This document shows, in pieces, positions 1-4,967 of a stretch of DNA of 5,580 bases. The notes under the pieces are model-generated. The model was not told the origin of the DNA, did no database searches, and saw only the letters and a list, made by a program, of their open reading frames with translations. How positions within the stretch are numbered: the stretch's first letter is position 1; each line of letters begins with the position of its first letter. The stretch covers positions 1 through 5,580 of the forward strand of contig JBGCEM010000027.1 in assembly GCA_045106335.1 (NCBI GenBank), written 5' to 3'. The DNA is from Aliishimia sp045106335 (GTDB taxonomy: Bacteria; Pseudomonadota; Alphaproteobacteria; Rhodobacterales; Rhodobacteraceae). A program made the position numbers and the translations under genes.

Positions 1-588
1 CACTTCTGCAGGGTCCTGACCAGAGTCGATCATCTGGCTACCAAGCTCTACGCCCAAACCATCAGCAAAACCTTGGCAACGCTCGGTAGAAGAAGGTGAG
101 CTAATGTAGTGGTTTACGCACAAGAAAGAGCCAATGCCGTCGCCAGCCGCACGCTGACCAGCAGCGAAACCTGCATCGTACTCAGGCTGACCAACATACA
201 TCAGCGCGCCAAGCTCACGTGCTTGGTCAGGTGATCCAGAGTTGATGATGATCACGTCAACACCACTGTCGACTGCGGCCTGAATTGGACCGGCCAAAAC
301 GTCATAGTCTGCGAGTGTTGTGATGATGCCGTCTGGACCAGACGCCGAGGCCTGCTCGATGATGCGTGCCATGTCTGCCAGGTCACCAGTTGGCGGGTTG
401 CGGTATTCAACCGTAACACCCATCTGGTCGCCAGCAAGGGCCACACCGTTTTTGATCGTGTTCCACCAGCTGTCGCTGTCCGGAGCATGGCTTACGAGAA
501 CGTAACGTTCGCCTTCAGCGTGTGCCGGAGCAACAGCGCCGACGACAGCGAAAGCCGCCGCAGCAAATGCGGTAAATGTCTTTTTCAC
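1..588 (-). CDS. Sugar ABC transporter periplasmic substrate-binding protein (N-terminal part, cut by window edge)
   Basis: This is the first 196 codons of a periplasmic binding protein that delivers a sugar or polyol to an ABC importer; the gene runs off the left edge. The chosen start is GTG at 588-586, preceded by GGGAGG (594-599) at 5 bases. It gives a signal peptide: KK at residues 2-3, an Ala/Val-rich core at 7-20, and a PAHA|EGE cleavage site after residue 24. The mature part begins with a beta strand (YVLVSHAPDSDSWWN, 29-43), followed by ADMARIIEQA (71-80), DGIITTLADYD (86-96), VIIINSG (112-118), YVGQPEYDAG (131-140) and LCVNH...RCQGFADG (156-178). These are hallmarks of the ribose-type Peripla_BP_4 fold, closest in my memory to the 'PBP1 ABC sugar-binding-like' subgroup. 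Cys157 and Cys171 could form a disulphide. The ligand cannot be read from the sequence; inositol is one possibility given the upstream regulator. Permease and ATPase genes would be expected further left. Confidence 0.93.
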   Translation of the reverse strand, partial: MKKTFTAFAAAAFAVVGAVAPAHAEGERYVLVSHAPDSDSWWNTIKNGVALAGDQMGVTVEYRNPPTGDLADMARIIEQASASGPDGIITTLADYDVLAGPIQAAVDSGVDVIIINSGSPDQARELGALMYVGQPEYDAGFAAGQRAAGDGIGSFLCVNHYISSPSSTERCQGFADGLGVELGSQMIDSGQDPAEV

Positions 589-608
589 TTGAACCTCCCA
601 TTGGTCAT
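585..608 (-). CDS. Possible 7-codon leader ORF overlapping the start of the binding-protein gene
   Basis: An ATG at 608-606 opens a seven-codon frame (MTNGRFK) that ends in TGA at 587-585. The stop overlaps the GTG start of the binding-protein gene (GTGA, 588-585). The ATG has a good ribosome site, AAGGA at 615-619, six bases upstream. The ORF contains the Shine-Dalgarno of the main gene, so ribosomes finishing it would land on the GTG start, as in translational coupling. It may be chance, because such short frames are common. The good spacing and exact overlap are the only support. Confidence 0.25.
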   Translation of the reverse strand: MTNGRFK

Positions 609-657
609 TTTCGGTCCTTCCTCTGAACCGAGCGGAACGAATCAAGCGCCCCGCATT

Positions 658-673
658 TAGAATATACATTCTA
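658..673. promoter_or_regulatory. Perfect 16-bp palindrome over the -10 box, probable RpiR-type operator
   Basis: TAGAAT-atac-ATTCTA is a perfect inverted repeat with 6-bp arms. Its core reads AGAA-N6-TTCT, and it overlaps the predicted -10 box of the binding-protein gene, a typical repressor position. The same GAA-N6-TTC core recurs upstream of the RpiR-type regulator gene at 1574-1587. It resembles the GGAA-N6-TTCC motif reported for the inositol repressor IolR of rhizobia. Assigning it to the neighbouring regulator is inference. Confidence 0.5.
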
Positions 674-690
674 TTTTTTTCATACGGCAA
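661..690 (-). promoter_or_regulatory. Predicted sigma70-type promoter of the binding-protein gene
   Basis: On the minus strand, TTGCCG (690-685) and TATATT (666-661) are separated by 18 bases. They match 4/6 and 5/6 of the sigma70 consensus. Transcription would start near 654, giving a leader of about 65 nt before the GTG at 588. The promoter lies just after the stop codon of the regulator gene, so the binding-protein gene can be transcribed independently of it. Predicted by eye only. Confidence 0.45.
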
Positions 691-700
691 CATAAAATTT

Positions 701-1519
701 TCATTTTTTGGACCTCAAGGCGCCAGTAGCTACCGCCAAAGAGATCGCGAGTGATAGTGATGCGGACAATGATCGGAACGCACCAAAGTCAATTTCCGAG
801 ACGATAAGAGGCACAACAGATGCCGAGTTGAACGGCAGGCTTGGCGTATCGCTCAGTGCGATTACCGGTAGCCCACGGCGGGCTGCTTCGTCGGCCAGGT
901 CCACAGTTTCGGGACTGTAGGGGGCAAATGTAATTGCGATCAACACATCCCCGGCGCGCATGGCTTCGGTATGGGTCAATCGCCCCGACCCCCCATGTAA
1001 AACGCTGGGAATATGAAGCTTTTCGAACGCATAGGAAAGGTATGATGCAACGGGATGTGCGCGACGCAACCCCATCACATGTATCACCTGCGCGCCCGCA
1101 AGTGTTTGTACTGCCTGTTCCAAACAAGCTTCGTTTACCGTACTGGACAGTTGTTCAAGTGACTGGCGCCCGGCTTCTACAAATTCTGCTAAGATCCCCG
1201 TCGGGCTTGCATCCCCAAAATCGCGTAGATTTTGAATGCGCTCACTGTAATCGGGCATTTTGGAATGTATGGATTGGCGCACCAACTTTTGCATGTCCGA
1301 GTAGCCAGCAAAACCAATGACCTGACAAAACCGCATTACAGCAGATGGCTGCACATCTGCCCTTTCACTGATTTCAGCTACGGTCGAGAAGGCAATTTCG
1401 TTCGTATTTTGAAGAATATAGTCCGCACACTGACGCAAACGCTTTGGCAACGTTTCTTGGAGACGCGCAACTTTTGCGTAAAGCTCATCTAGGGTCTCAG
1501 GTGGTTGGACGTCTTCCAT
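701..1519 (-). CDS. MurR/RpiR family transcriptional regulator (HTH + SIS domain)
   Basis: A 272-residue regulator of usual family length. The N-terminal HTH_6 domain spans about residues 12-88, with the helix-turn-helix visible in STVAEISERADVQPSAVMRF (45-64), followed by the typical 'GF.GYSDMQKLVR' stretch (69-81). A C-terminal SIS (sugar isomerase) domain, about 132-255, includes QVIHVMGLRRAHPVA (144-158), GDVLIAITFAPYSPETV (190-206) and LPVIALSD (217-224). SIS domains bind phosphosugars or related intermediates, so it probably senses a catabolite. The ATG at 1519 has AAGGAG (1528-1533) eight bases upstream. It lies directly upstream of the sugar-binding-protein gene on the same strand and probably controls it. 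In rhizobia the inositol repressor IolR belongs to this family, and GAA-N6-TTC palindromes lie before both genes here. That makes an IolR-like role plausible, but I do not assign the name. Confidence 0.93.
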   Translation of the reverse strand: MEDVQPPETLDELYAKVARLQETLPKRLRQCADYILQNTNEIAFSTVAEISERADVQPSAVMRFCQVIGFAGYSDMQKLVRQSIHSKMPDYSERIQNLRDFGDASPTGILAEFVEAGRQSLEQLSSTVNEACLEQAVQTLAGAQVIHVMGLRRAHPVASYLSYAFEKLHIPSVLHGGSGRLTHTEAMRAGDVLIAITFAPYSPETVDLADEAARRGLPVIALSDTPSLPFNSASVVPLIVSEIDFGAFRSLSASLSLAISLAVATGALRSKK

Positions 1520-1573
1520 CTAGCACGCTCCTTGCACTGCGTATCGGCAAGCTAGAATGATAGTTAGGAAAAT

Positions 1574-1587
1574 GGAACGCATATTCC
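1574..1587. promoter_or_regulatory. GGAA-N6-TTCC palindrome upstream of the RpiR-type regulator gene
   Basis: GGAA-cgcata-TTCC, extended by one pair to TGGAA/TTCCA (1573-1588), lies 55-68 bases upstream of the regulator's ATG. It matches exactly the consensus I recall for IolR of Sinorhizobium meliloti. A possible -10 box TATCAT (complement of 1557-1562) lies just downstream on the minus strand, so the palindrome would cover the -35 region of a weak promoter. This fits negative autoregulation. Function is inferred from motif and position. Confidence 0.5.
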
Positions 1588-1611
1588 AAAACGTTTCAAA
1601 CAACATTCTGC

Positions 1612-1717
1612 TAAGCTAAAAGGTGAACCCAAGCGTTGATGAGAGCGTGTCCGCAGATCGGGTGGCAGATTATCAAGCGATGCTAGTCGTTCTGCTATCC
1701 CTCAACCTTTTAGCTTA
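1612..1717. repeat. 13-bp perfect inverted repeats bounding a 106-bp segment
   Basis: TAAGCTAAAAGGT (1612-1624) and ACCTTTTAGCTTA (1705-1717) are perfect reverse complements separated by 80 bases. The right copy contains the uxuA stop codon (TAA, complement of 1710-1712). Each outer end is a TA dinucleotide, as would be left by a TA-targeting element. The segment is non-coding apart from the last codons of uxuA. It could be a small MITE-like remnant or a long-range RNA stem at the uxuA 3' end. A simple intrinsic terminator is unlikely because the loop is long and there is no U tract. Confidence 0.55.
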
Positions 1718-2912
1718 TATGCGAAAGAGCCGTCATGACCCCTCTTAGTTCGGCGAGCCCTTTCAATCTACCAATAGCCGGATAGCCAGGCTGCGCGCTA
1801 CGACTTTGATCATCAAGGATATCTTGACCATGATCCGGGCGGAAGGGAATAGAGCAATCCGATCGTCCGGCTATTTGCCGACGTCTTTCTTCTTTCAGAA
1901 CCGCGCCAATCAAAGCGACCATATCAGTGTCGCCGCCTAGATGTTCTGCTTCGTGAAATGAACCACGAAGTTCGGTGCTTTCACGCGTGACATTGCGCAA
2001 ATGAAGAAAGTGAACCCGATCCCCCAGCCGTGTCATCATACCGGGCAGATCATTATCTGGCCGCGCACCAAGTGAACCCGAACACAGGGTGATACCATTC
2101 GCAGGAATGTCCACGGCCTCCATGATTTTGCGATATTGCGCTTCGGTTGACATAATGCGGGGGAGTCCAAGCAAAGGAAATGGAGGATCATCTGGGTGAC
2201 AGCACAGCCTGATCCCAAGTTCCTGTGCCAAAGGTGCGACTTGCTCTAGAAAGTCGATTAGGCGGCTTCTTAATCCTTCCTCTGACATGGACGCGTATTC
2301 GGAAAGATGTTGTCGGACATCCTCAAGCGAAAACGAGTCCGCCGCACCGGGCAGGCCAAAGACAACATTATGTGCGATTTGTTCTTGTTGGTTAGGGCTC
2401 ATTGCCGCGTATCGCTGGGCTGCGGTTTCCAGAAGTTGCGCAGAGTAATCGTCGACAGCACCAAAGCGTTTCAGAATGTGAACGTCGAAGGCCACAAAAT
2501 CTATCAAGTCAAAACGCATACACGTGGCGCTGTTGGGCAACCGGAAAGCAAGGTCAGTCCGCGTCCAGTCGAGTACGGGCATGAAGTTATAGCACACAAC
2601 GTCAATTCCAGCAGCAGCAAGGTTTCGCAGGCTTTCTTTGTAGTTGGCAATATGGCTTCGCCAGTCACCCTGCTGTTTCTTTATGTCTTCTGTTACGGGT
2701 AAGCTCTCAACGACATCCCACATTAACCCAGACGGCTTGCCATCGGCACAGAGCGAGATTTCCGCTTGTCTTTGAGCGATTTCACAGGCCGTCCAAGTGT
2801 CACCTGTCGGTACGTGATGCAGTGCTGATACAACACCTTCAACGCCGGCCTGACGCATATCATTCAAGGATACTTGGTCTTTTGGGCCAAACCATCGCCA
2901 AGTCTGCTTCAT
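1710..2912 (-). CDS. uxuA: Mannonate dehydratase
   Basis: This enzyme dehydrates D-mannonate to 2-dehydro-3-deoxy-D-gluconate in cytoplasmic hexuronate catabolism, using a divalent metal (Mn or Fe). The 400-residue product matches E. coli UxuA (394 residues) almost end to end. Shared stretches include MKQTWRWFGP (1-10), GVVSALHHVP (26-35), VCYNFMPVLDWTRTD (106-120), HILKR (145-149), HPDDPP (239-244), LGLPRI (248-253), CSGS (277-280), HLR (304-306), RPDHG (358-362) and PGYPAIGRLKGLAE (375-388). His and Asp in HPDD/RPDHG, Cys277 and the HLR histidine are the expected metal and catalytic neighbourhood. I chose ATG 2912 over the in-frame ATG at 2960. It matches the family N-terminus, has GAGGA at seven bases, and the upstream ATG would lie before the predicted transcription start. 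No uxuB or kdgK is in the window. The TRAP subunit gene at 5049-5576 may belong to the same pathway. Confidence 0.97.
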   Translation of the reverse strand: MKQTWRWFGPKDQVSLNDMRQAGVEGVVSALHHVPTGDTWTACEIAQRQAEISLCADGKPSGLMWDVVESLPVTEDIKKQQGDWRSHIANYKESLRNLAAAGIDVVCYNFMPVLDWTRTDLAFRLPNSATCMRFDLIDFVAFDVHILKRFGAVDDYSAQLLETAAQRYAAMSPNQQEQIAHNVVFGLPGAADSFSLEDVRQHLSEYASMSEEGLRSRLIDFLEQVAPLAQELGIRLCCHPDDPPFPLLGLPRIMSTEAQYRKIMEAVDIPANGITLCSGSLGARPDNDLPGMMTRLGDRVHFLHLRNVTRESTELRGSFHEAEHLGGDTDMVALIGAVLKEERRRQIAGRSDCSIPFRPDHGQDILDDQSRSAQPGYPAIGRLKGLAELRGVMTALSHIS

Positions 2913-2941
2913 CTTGCTGTCCTCTGCCTTGGTGCGTCTTG

Positions 2942-2960
2942 ATGCGTGCATTGCAAGCAT
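2942..2960. promoter_or_regulatory. 19-bp near-perfect palindrome over the uxuA -10 box, probable operator
   Basis: ATGCGTGCATTGCAAGCAT is symmetrical about T2951, with only one mismatched pair (G2946/A2956). It lies 30-48 bases upstream of the uxuA ATG and contains the predicted -10 element, so a bound protein should block the promoter. The odd-centred symmetry suggests a dimeric repressor, for example of the LacI or GntR type. No such regulator is encoded here, so it cannot be assigned. Confidence 0.5.
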
Positions 2961-2979
2961 AAAGGATTCGGGACGTCAA
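2950..2979 (-). promoter_or_regulatory. Predicted uxuA promoter
   Basis: On the minus strand, TTGACG (2979-2974, 5/6 of the -35 consensus) is followed after 18 bases by TGCAAT (2955-2950, 4/6 of the -10 consensus). Transcription would begin near 2943 and leave a leader of about 30 nt. The -10 box sits in the middle of the 2942-2960 palindrome. Predicted by eye. Confidence 0.4.
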
Positions 2980-3123
2980 ACTGGGTGGCCACACTTATGC
3001 GCTTACAGGTATACTAGCTGGAATGTTCGAAGACGGGTGGATGCCGAAGATTGACGCAAGAGCCGAGGCATAAATGCGTCTTGGGAAAGTTCCGCGCCGC
3101 GCAAGGCCATTTTTGGCGTCGGC

Positions 3124-3157
3124 AACCCTACTGAGTACATATAAATTGGATAGGGTT
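3124..3157. repeat. 7-bp inverted repeat upstream of luxR-type gene (possible operator or leader hairpin)
   Basis: AACCCTA (3124-3130) and TAGGGTT (3151-3157) are perfect reverse complements separated by 20 bases. They end seven bases before the GAGGTGAGG ribosome-binding region of the LuxR-type gene. The AT-rich spacer contains TACATATAAAT, which could supply a -10 box (TATAAA at 3140-3145), though I see no well-spaced -35. It is not a canonical 18-20-bp lux box. It could be a regulator site or a stem in the leader RNA. Confidence 0.35.
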
Positions 3158-3182
3158 CGTGCTGAGGTGAGGAAATGTGTTT

Positions 3183-3878
3183 ATGAAACTCTCTGATATT
3201 GCGGCGCAAACGCACACCGTTCAAGACGCTGTTGGGATGATCGCGGCGCACTATCCACTTGATTTCGTGACACTTCATCTTTTTCGATCCGGCGAAGATG
3301 CCCAAAATAAACCGTATGTCCGCACAACCTATCCCCACGCCTGGGTAAGCCACTATCTATTGAACGACTACGTGCGTATTGACCCCGTTCTACAGATGGC
3401 AGAACGGATAGCCGGGCCTTTTTGCTGGTCCACCATTGTTCCCGAAGGTCCGCAAATTGCGATGATGAAGCAGGCCCGCAATCATGGACTGGGTCAGACT
3501 GGTTTCAGCGTGCGCCACGTTGATCCGATCGGGCGACGTAGTGTGCTGTCGTTCAATGCGCGCGAAGCGGTAGGCGGCGATACATGGGTCCCGTATTTAG
3601 AAGATACCCGAGATGAATTAATCCAATTGGCGTATGAGATTCATCACATGGCATTGACTGAAATCTACAAAGATCAGGAGGCGCCGCCCCAACTCTCGCC
3701 GCGCGAAATTGAGTGCTTGAAATGGACGGCTCAGGGCAAGGCGCATACTGACATCGCGATCATCCTTGAATTGTCGGAACACACGGTGCGCGGATATCTT
3801 AAAGACGCGCGCAAAAAACTGGACTGCGTCACGCTTGCACAAGCCGTGTCCAAAGCCGCCGCGCTTGGCCTAATCTAG
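3183..3878 (+). CDS. LuxR-type quorum-sensing regulator (autoinducer-binding + GerE HTH), no luxI nearby
   Basis: A 231-residue protein of usual LuxR/TraR length. The N-terminal autoinducer-binding domain (about 10-150) keeps the ligand-pocket signature: Y50-P51, W54, Y58, D67-P68 and W82 correspond to TraR W57, Y61, D70-P71 and W85. A glycine (G104 or G107) stands near TraR G113. The C-terminal LuxR/GerE HTH (about 168-231) begins at LSPREIECLKW, continues through GKAHTDIAIILELSEHTVRGYL and ends at KKLDCVTLAQAVSKA. It probably binds an N-acyl-homoserine lactone or a similar ligand in the cytoplasm and acts on promoters. The start is uncertain: ATG 3183 (GAGG at 3169-3172, ten bases away) is preferred over the in-frame GTG at 3177. 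It is divergent from uxuA and precedes VOC and NTF2-like genes on the same strand, which are plausible targets. No synthase lies in the window, so it may be a solo. Confidence 0.95.
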   Translation: MKLSDIAAQTHTVQDAVGMIAAHYPLDFVTLHLFRSGEDAQNKPYVRTTYPHAWVSHYLLNDYVRIDPVLQMAERIAGPFCWSTIVPEGPQIAMMKQARNHGLGQTGFSVRHVDPIGRRSVLSFNAREAVGGDTWVPYLEDTRDELIQLAYEIHHMALTEIYKDQEAPPQLSPREIECLKWTAQGKAHTDIAIILELSEHTVRGYLKDARKKLDCVTLAQAVSKAAALGLI

Positions 3879-3881
3879 AAC

Positions 3882-3900
3882 GCTTTTTTCACCAAAAAGC
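3882..3900. terminator. Short hairpin after the luxR-type gene
   Basis: GCTTTTT (3882-3888) and AAAAAGC (3894-3900) form a perfect 7-bp stem with a 5-base loop, four bases after the luxR stop codon. The position fits a transcription end. However, the stem is AT-rich and no U tract follows on the plus strand, so it would be a weak terminator at best and read-through into the VOC gene is possible. Confidence 0.3.
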
Positions 3901-3970
3901 CGACATGCCACTGCACCCCCCCAATTGCGGGGATTTCTGAACATTGCTCTGCAGCATAGCTTTGAGTTGT

Positions 3971-3984
3971 TCCGCAAAGGCGGA
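3971..3984. promoter_or_regulatory. Small GC-rich hairpin in the leader of the VOC gene
   Basis: TCCGC-aaag-GCGGA forms a 5-bp stem with a 4-base loop. It is followed by cgtttt, 24 bases before the VOC start codon. It could be a weak terminator for luxR transcription or a leader structure. The rest of the 130-bp gap between luxR and the VOC gene shows no convincing promoter. Confidence 0.2.
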
Positions 3985-4008
3985 CGTTTTGAAGCGAAAG
4001 GGAAAGAC

Positions 4009-4389
4009 ATGACACAGATGAATGCAGTGGGATGGTTTGACATCTACGTTGACCAAATGGCGCGTGCCGAAGACTTCTACAAGGCCGTTCTGGGGGCAGA
4101 GATGGAAGACATGAGCGACCCGACCGGCGAAACTGAAATGAAAAGCTTTGTGGCGAATATGGAAGCCTATGGCGCTGCCGGTGCTTTGGTCAAAGCGCCT
4201 TACGCGAAGCCGGGGCCTGGTGGCACGCAGATCTACTTTTCGGTCGAAGACTGCGCGACCCAACAAGCCCGCATCGAGGCGGCAGGGGGTCAAATTGTCC
4301 GCCCGAAATTCTCGATCGGTGAGTTTGGTTACGTCGCGCTAGCAAAAGACACCGAAGGCAACATGATTGGTTTTAACTCTTTGAAGTGA
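4009..4389 (+). CDS. VOC superfamily (glyoxalase/bleomycin-resistance fold) protein
   Basis: A 126-residue single-module vicinal-oxygen-chelate protein, probably dimeric and cytoplasmic. The two beta-alpha-beta-beta-beta units are visible. The first starts VGWFDIYVDQMARAEDFYKA (7-26), with the family's 'D..RA..FY...LG' pattern. The second starts at GGTQIYFSVED (71-81), then QQARIEAAGGQIV (85-97), and ends EGNMIGFNSL (116-125). The metal-binding His expected in the first strand is absent (D11/Y13), and the second-half position is Q74/Y76. It may therefore not be a classical metal-dependent glyoxalase; the substrate is unknown. ATG 4009 is preferred over the upstream TTG at 3925 because the fold starts right after it and AAGGGA (3998-4003) lies five bases before. 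The start at 4018 is possible. The NTF2-like gene follows 22 bases later in a probable operon, and luxR lies upstream on the same strand. Confidence 0.9.
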   Translation: MTQMNAVGWFDIYVDQMARAEDFYKAVLGAEMEDMSDPTGETEMKSFVANMEAYGAAGALVKAPYAKPGPGGTQIYFSVEDCATQQARIEAAGGQIVRPKFSIGEFGYVALAKDTEGNMIGFNSLK

Positions 4390-4411
4390 CAGCTTGAAAA
4401 TGGAGAAACCC

Positions 4412-4786
4412 ATGGCGCAACTAGACGAACTGACAACCGCCATCGAGACTTATTTCGCGGCAATACATGAGTGTGATGTGGCGAAGCTGGATGCTATTTT
4501 TCACCCGCAATCCAGCTTGTTTGATGCAGACAACGGAGAGGTGTTTGTAGAGCCGATTAAGAGTTTCCGCGCGGATGTGGCAGGGCGAACGTCTCCGCAC
4601 AGCGCGGGGCAAGCTGTTGAGGCGGAAATCCTGATGATCGATTTTTTATCTCCGCTCAGCGCGACAGTGAAAATCCGAATTCGGGCTCATCAGAATATCT
4701 TTTTGGACCATCTTGGTTTTGTGAAGGGAAGTACAGGCTGGAAGATCGTTTCAAAGATTTGGCACCTCGAGCAGGTTCTACCGTGA
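4412..4786 (+). CDS. NTF2-like / putative lumazine-binding family protein
   Basis: A 124-residue protein with the layout of the NTF2-like superfamily, closest in pattern to the putative lumazine-binding (SnoaL/DUF4440-like) group. An N-terminal helix (LTTAIETYFAAIHECDVAKL, 7-26) is followed by the cone-closing IFHPQSSLFDAD (29-40). Then come VEAEILMIDFLSPLSATVKIR (69-89, paired strands) and a final FLDHLGFVK...GWKIVSKIWH (97-118) typical of the group. Members include small-molecule isomerases and ligand binders, but most are uncharacterised, so no reaction is assigned. It has no signal peptide. ATG 4412 is chosen because GGAG (4402-4405) lies six bases upstream; in-frame TTG 4394 and ATG 4400 are less likely. 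It starts 22 bases after the VOC gene and is probably cotranscribed with it. It is the last gene of the plus-strand block. Confidence 0.88.
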   Translation: MAQLDELTTAIETYFAAIHECDVAKLDAIFHPQSSLFDADNGEVFVEPIKSFRADVAGRTSPHSAGQAVEAEILMIDFLSPLSATVKIRIRAHQNIFLDHLGFVKGSTGWKIVSKIWHLEQVLP

Positions 4787-4847
4787 TCGATGTGTGTTCC
4801 AAAGCCAGCCTCTGAATGCTGTGGCTTAACACAAAAGCCTGCAAAAT

Positions 4848-4880
4848 CGCTGTCGGCCACAATGAAAGCGGCTGACAGCG
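4848..4880 (-). terminator. Strong 11-bp hairpin, probable (bidirectional) terminator between convergent genes
   Basis: CGCTGTCGGCC (4848-4858) and GGCTGACAGCG (4870-4880) pair over 11 positions with one G-U wobble and an 11-base loop. On the minus strand the stem is followed directly by ATTTTGC, a short U tract. It would therefore best end transcripts coming leftward from the TRAP gene. On the plus strand no U run follows, though the stem lies 61 bases after the NTF2-like stop and could still help there. Confidence 0.55.
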
Positions 4881-4891
4881 CACCAAACGAA

Positions 4892-4921
4892 TTATAGCTT
4901 TTCGAGTTTAACCTTTGTCAT
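4892..4921 (-). other. Nine-codon minus-strand ORF with ribosome site, possible gene remnant
   Basis: ATG at 4921-4919 opens MTKVKLEKL and ends at TAA (4894-4892). AAGGGA (4928-4933) lies six bases upstream. The peptide resembles the first beta strand of ABC transporter ATPases. Shifting frame at the stop reads on as YNSFGAL, a common continuation in that family. This may be the stub of a decayed gene, a tiny ORF, or chance. No Walker A motif follows. Confidence 0.15.
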
Positions 4922-4967
4922 CGCAGATCCCTTATCGCCTTCGAGCAAAGCGAGAGGCCGCGAAAAC

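Noticed and set aside
934..1320. 128-codon plus-strand frame opposite the RpiR-type gene
   Set aside because: It is antisense to a clear regulator gene, has no recognisable domain and no supporting ribosome site.
2307..2702. 131-codon plus-strand frame opposite uxuA
   Set aside because: It is fully antisense to a well-conserved enzyme gene and its translation looks non-protein-like.
2913..2960. Longer uxuA start at ATG 2960 adding 16 residues
   Set aside because: The extra residues do not match the family N-terminus, the ATG lies within the palindrome and before the predicted transcription start, and ATG 2912 has its own GAGGA site.
3008..3015. GGTATACT resembling the UxuR/ExuR core GGTATACC
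   Set aside because: Only the 6-bp GTATAC is symmetrical, the flanks do not match the consensus, and it lies about 65 bases upstream of the predicted uxuA transcription start.
3084..3093. GGAAAGTTCC palindrome in the uxuA-luxR gap as a third IolR-like site
   Set aside because: The half-sites are separated by two bases instead of six, and it is not near a sugar-uptake promoter of this type.
3175..3186. Three-codon ORF ATG-TGT-TTA-TGA overlapping the luxR ATG
   Set aside because: Although it ends in an ATGA overlap, such tiny frames are expected by chance. It also makes the GTG/ATG start choice harder rather than supporting a regulatory role.
3925..4008. TTG start giving the VOC protein 28 extra residues
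   Set aside because: The added stretch has no relation to the VOC fold, and ATG 4009 with AAGGGA fits the fold start.
3889..4293. 134-codon minus-strand frame opposite the VOC gene
   Set aside because: It is a mirror of the VOC coding frame, with no family likeness and a biased composition typical of antisense frames.
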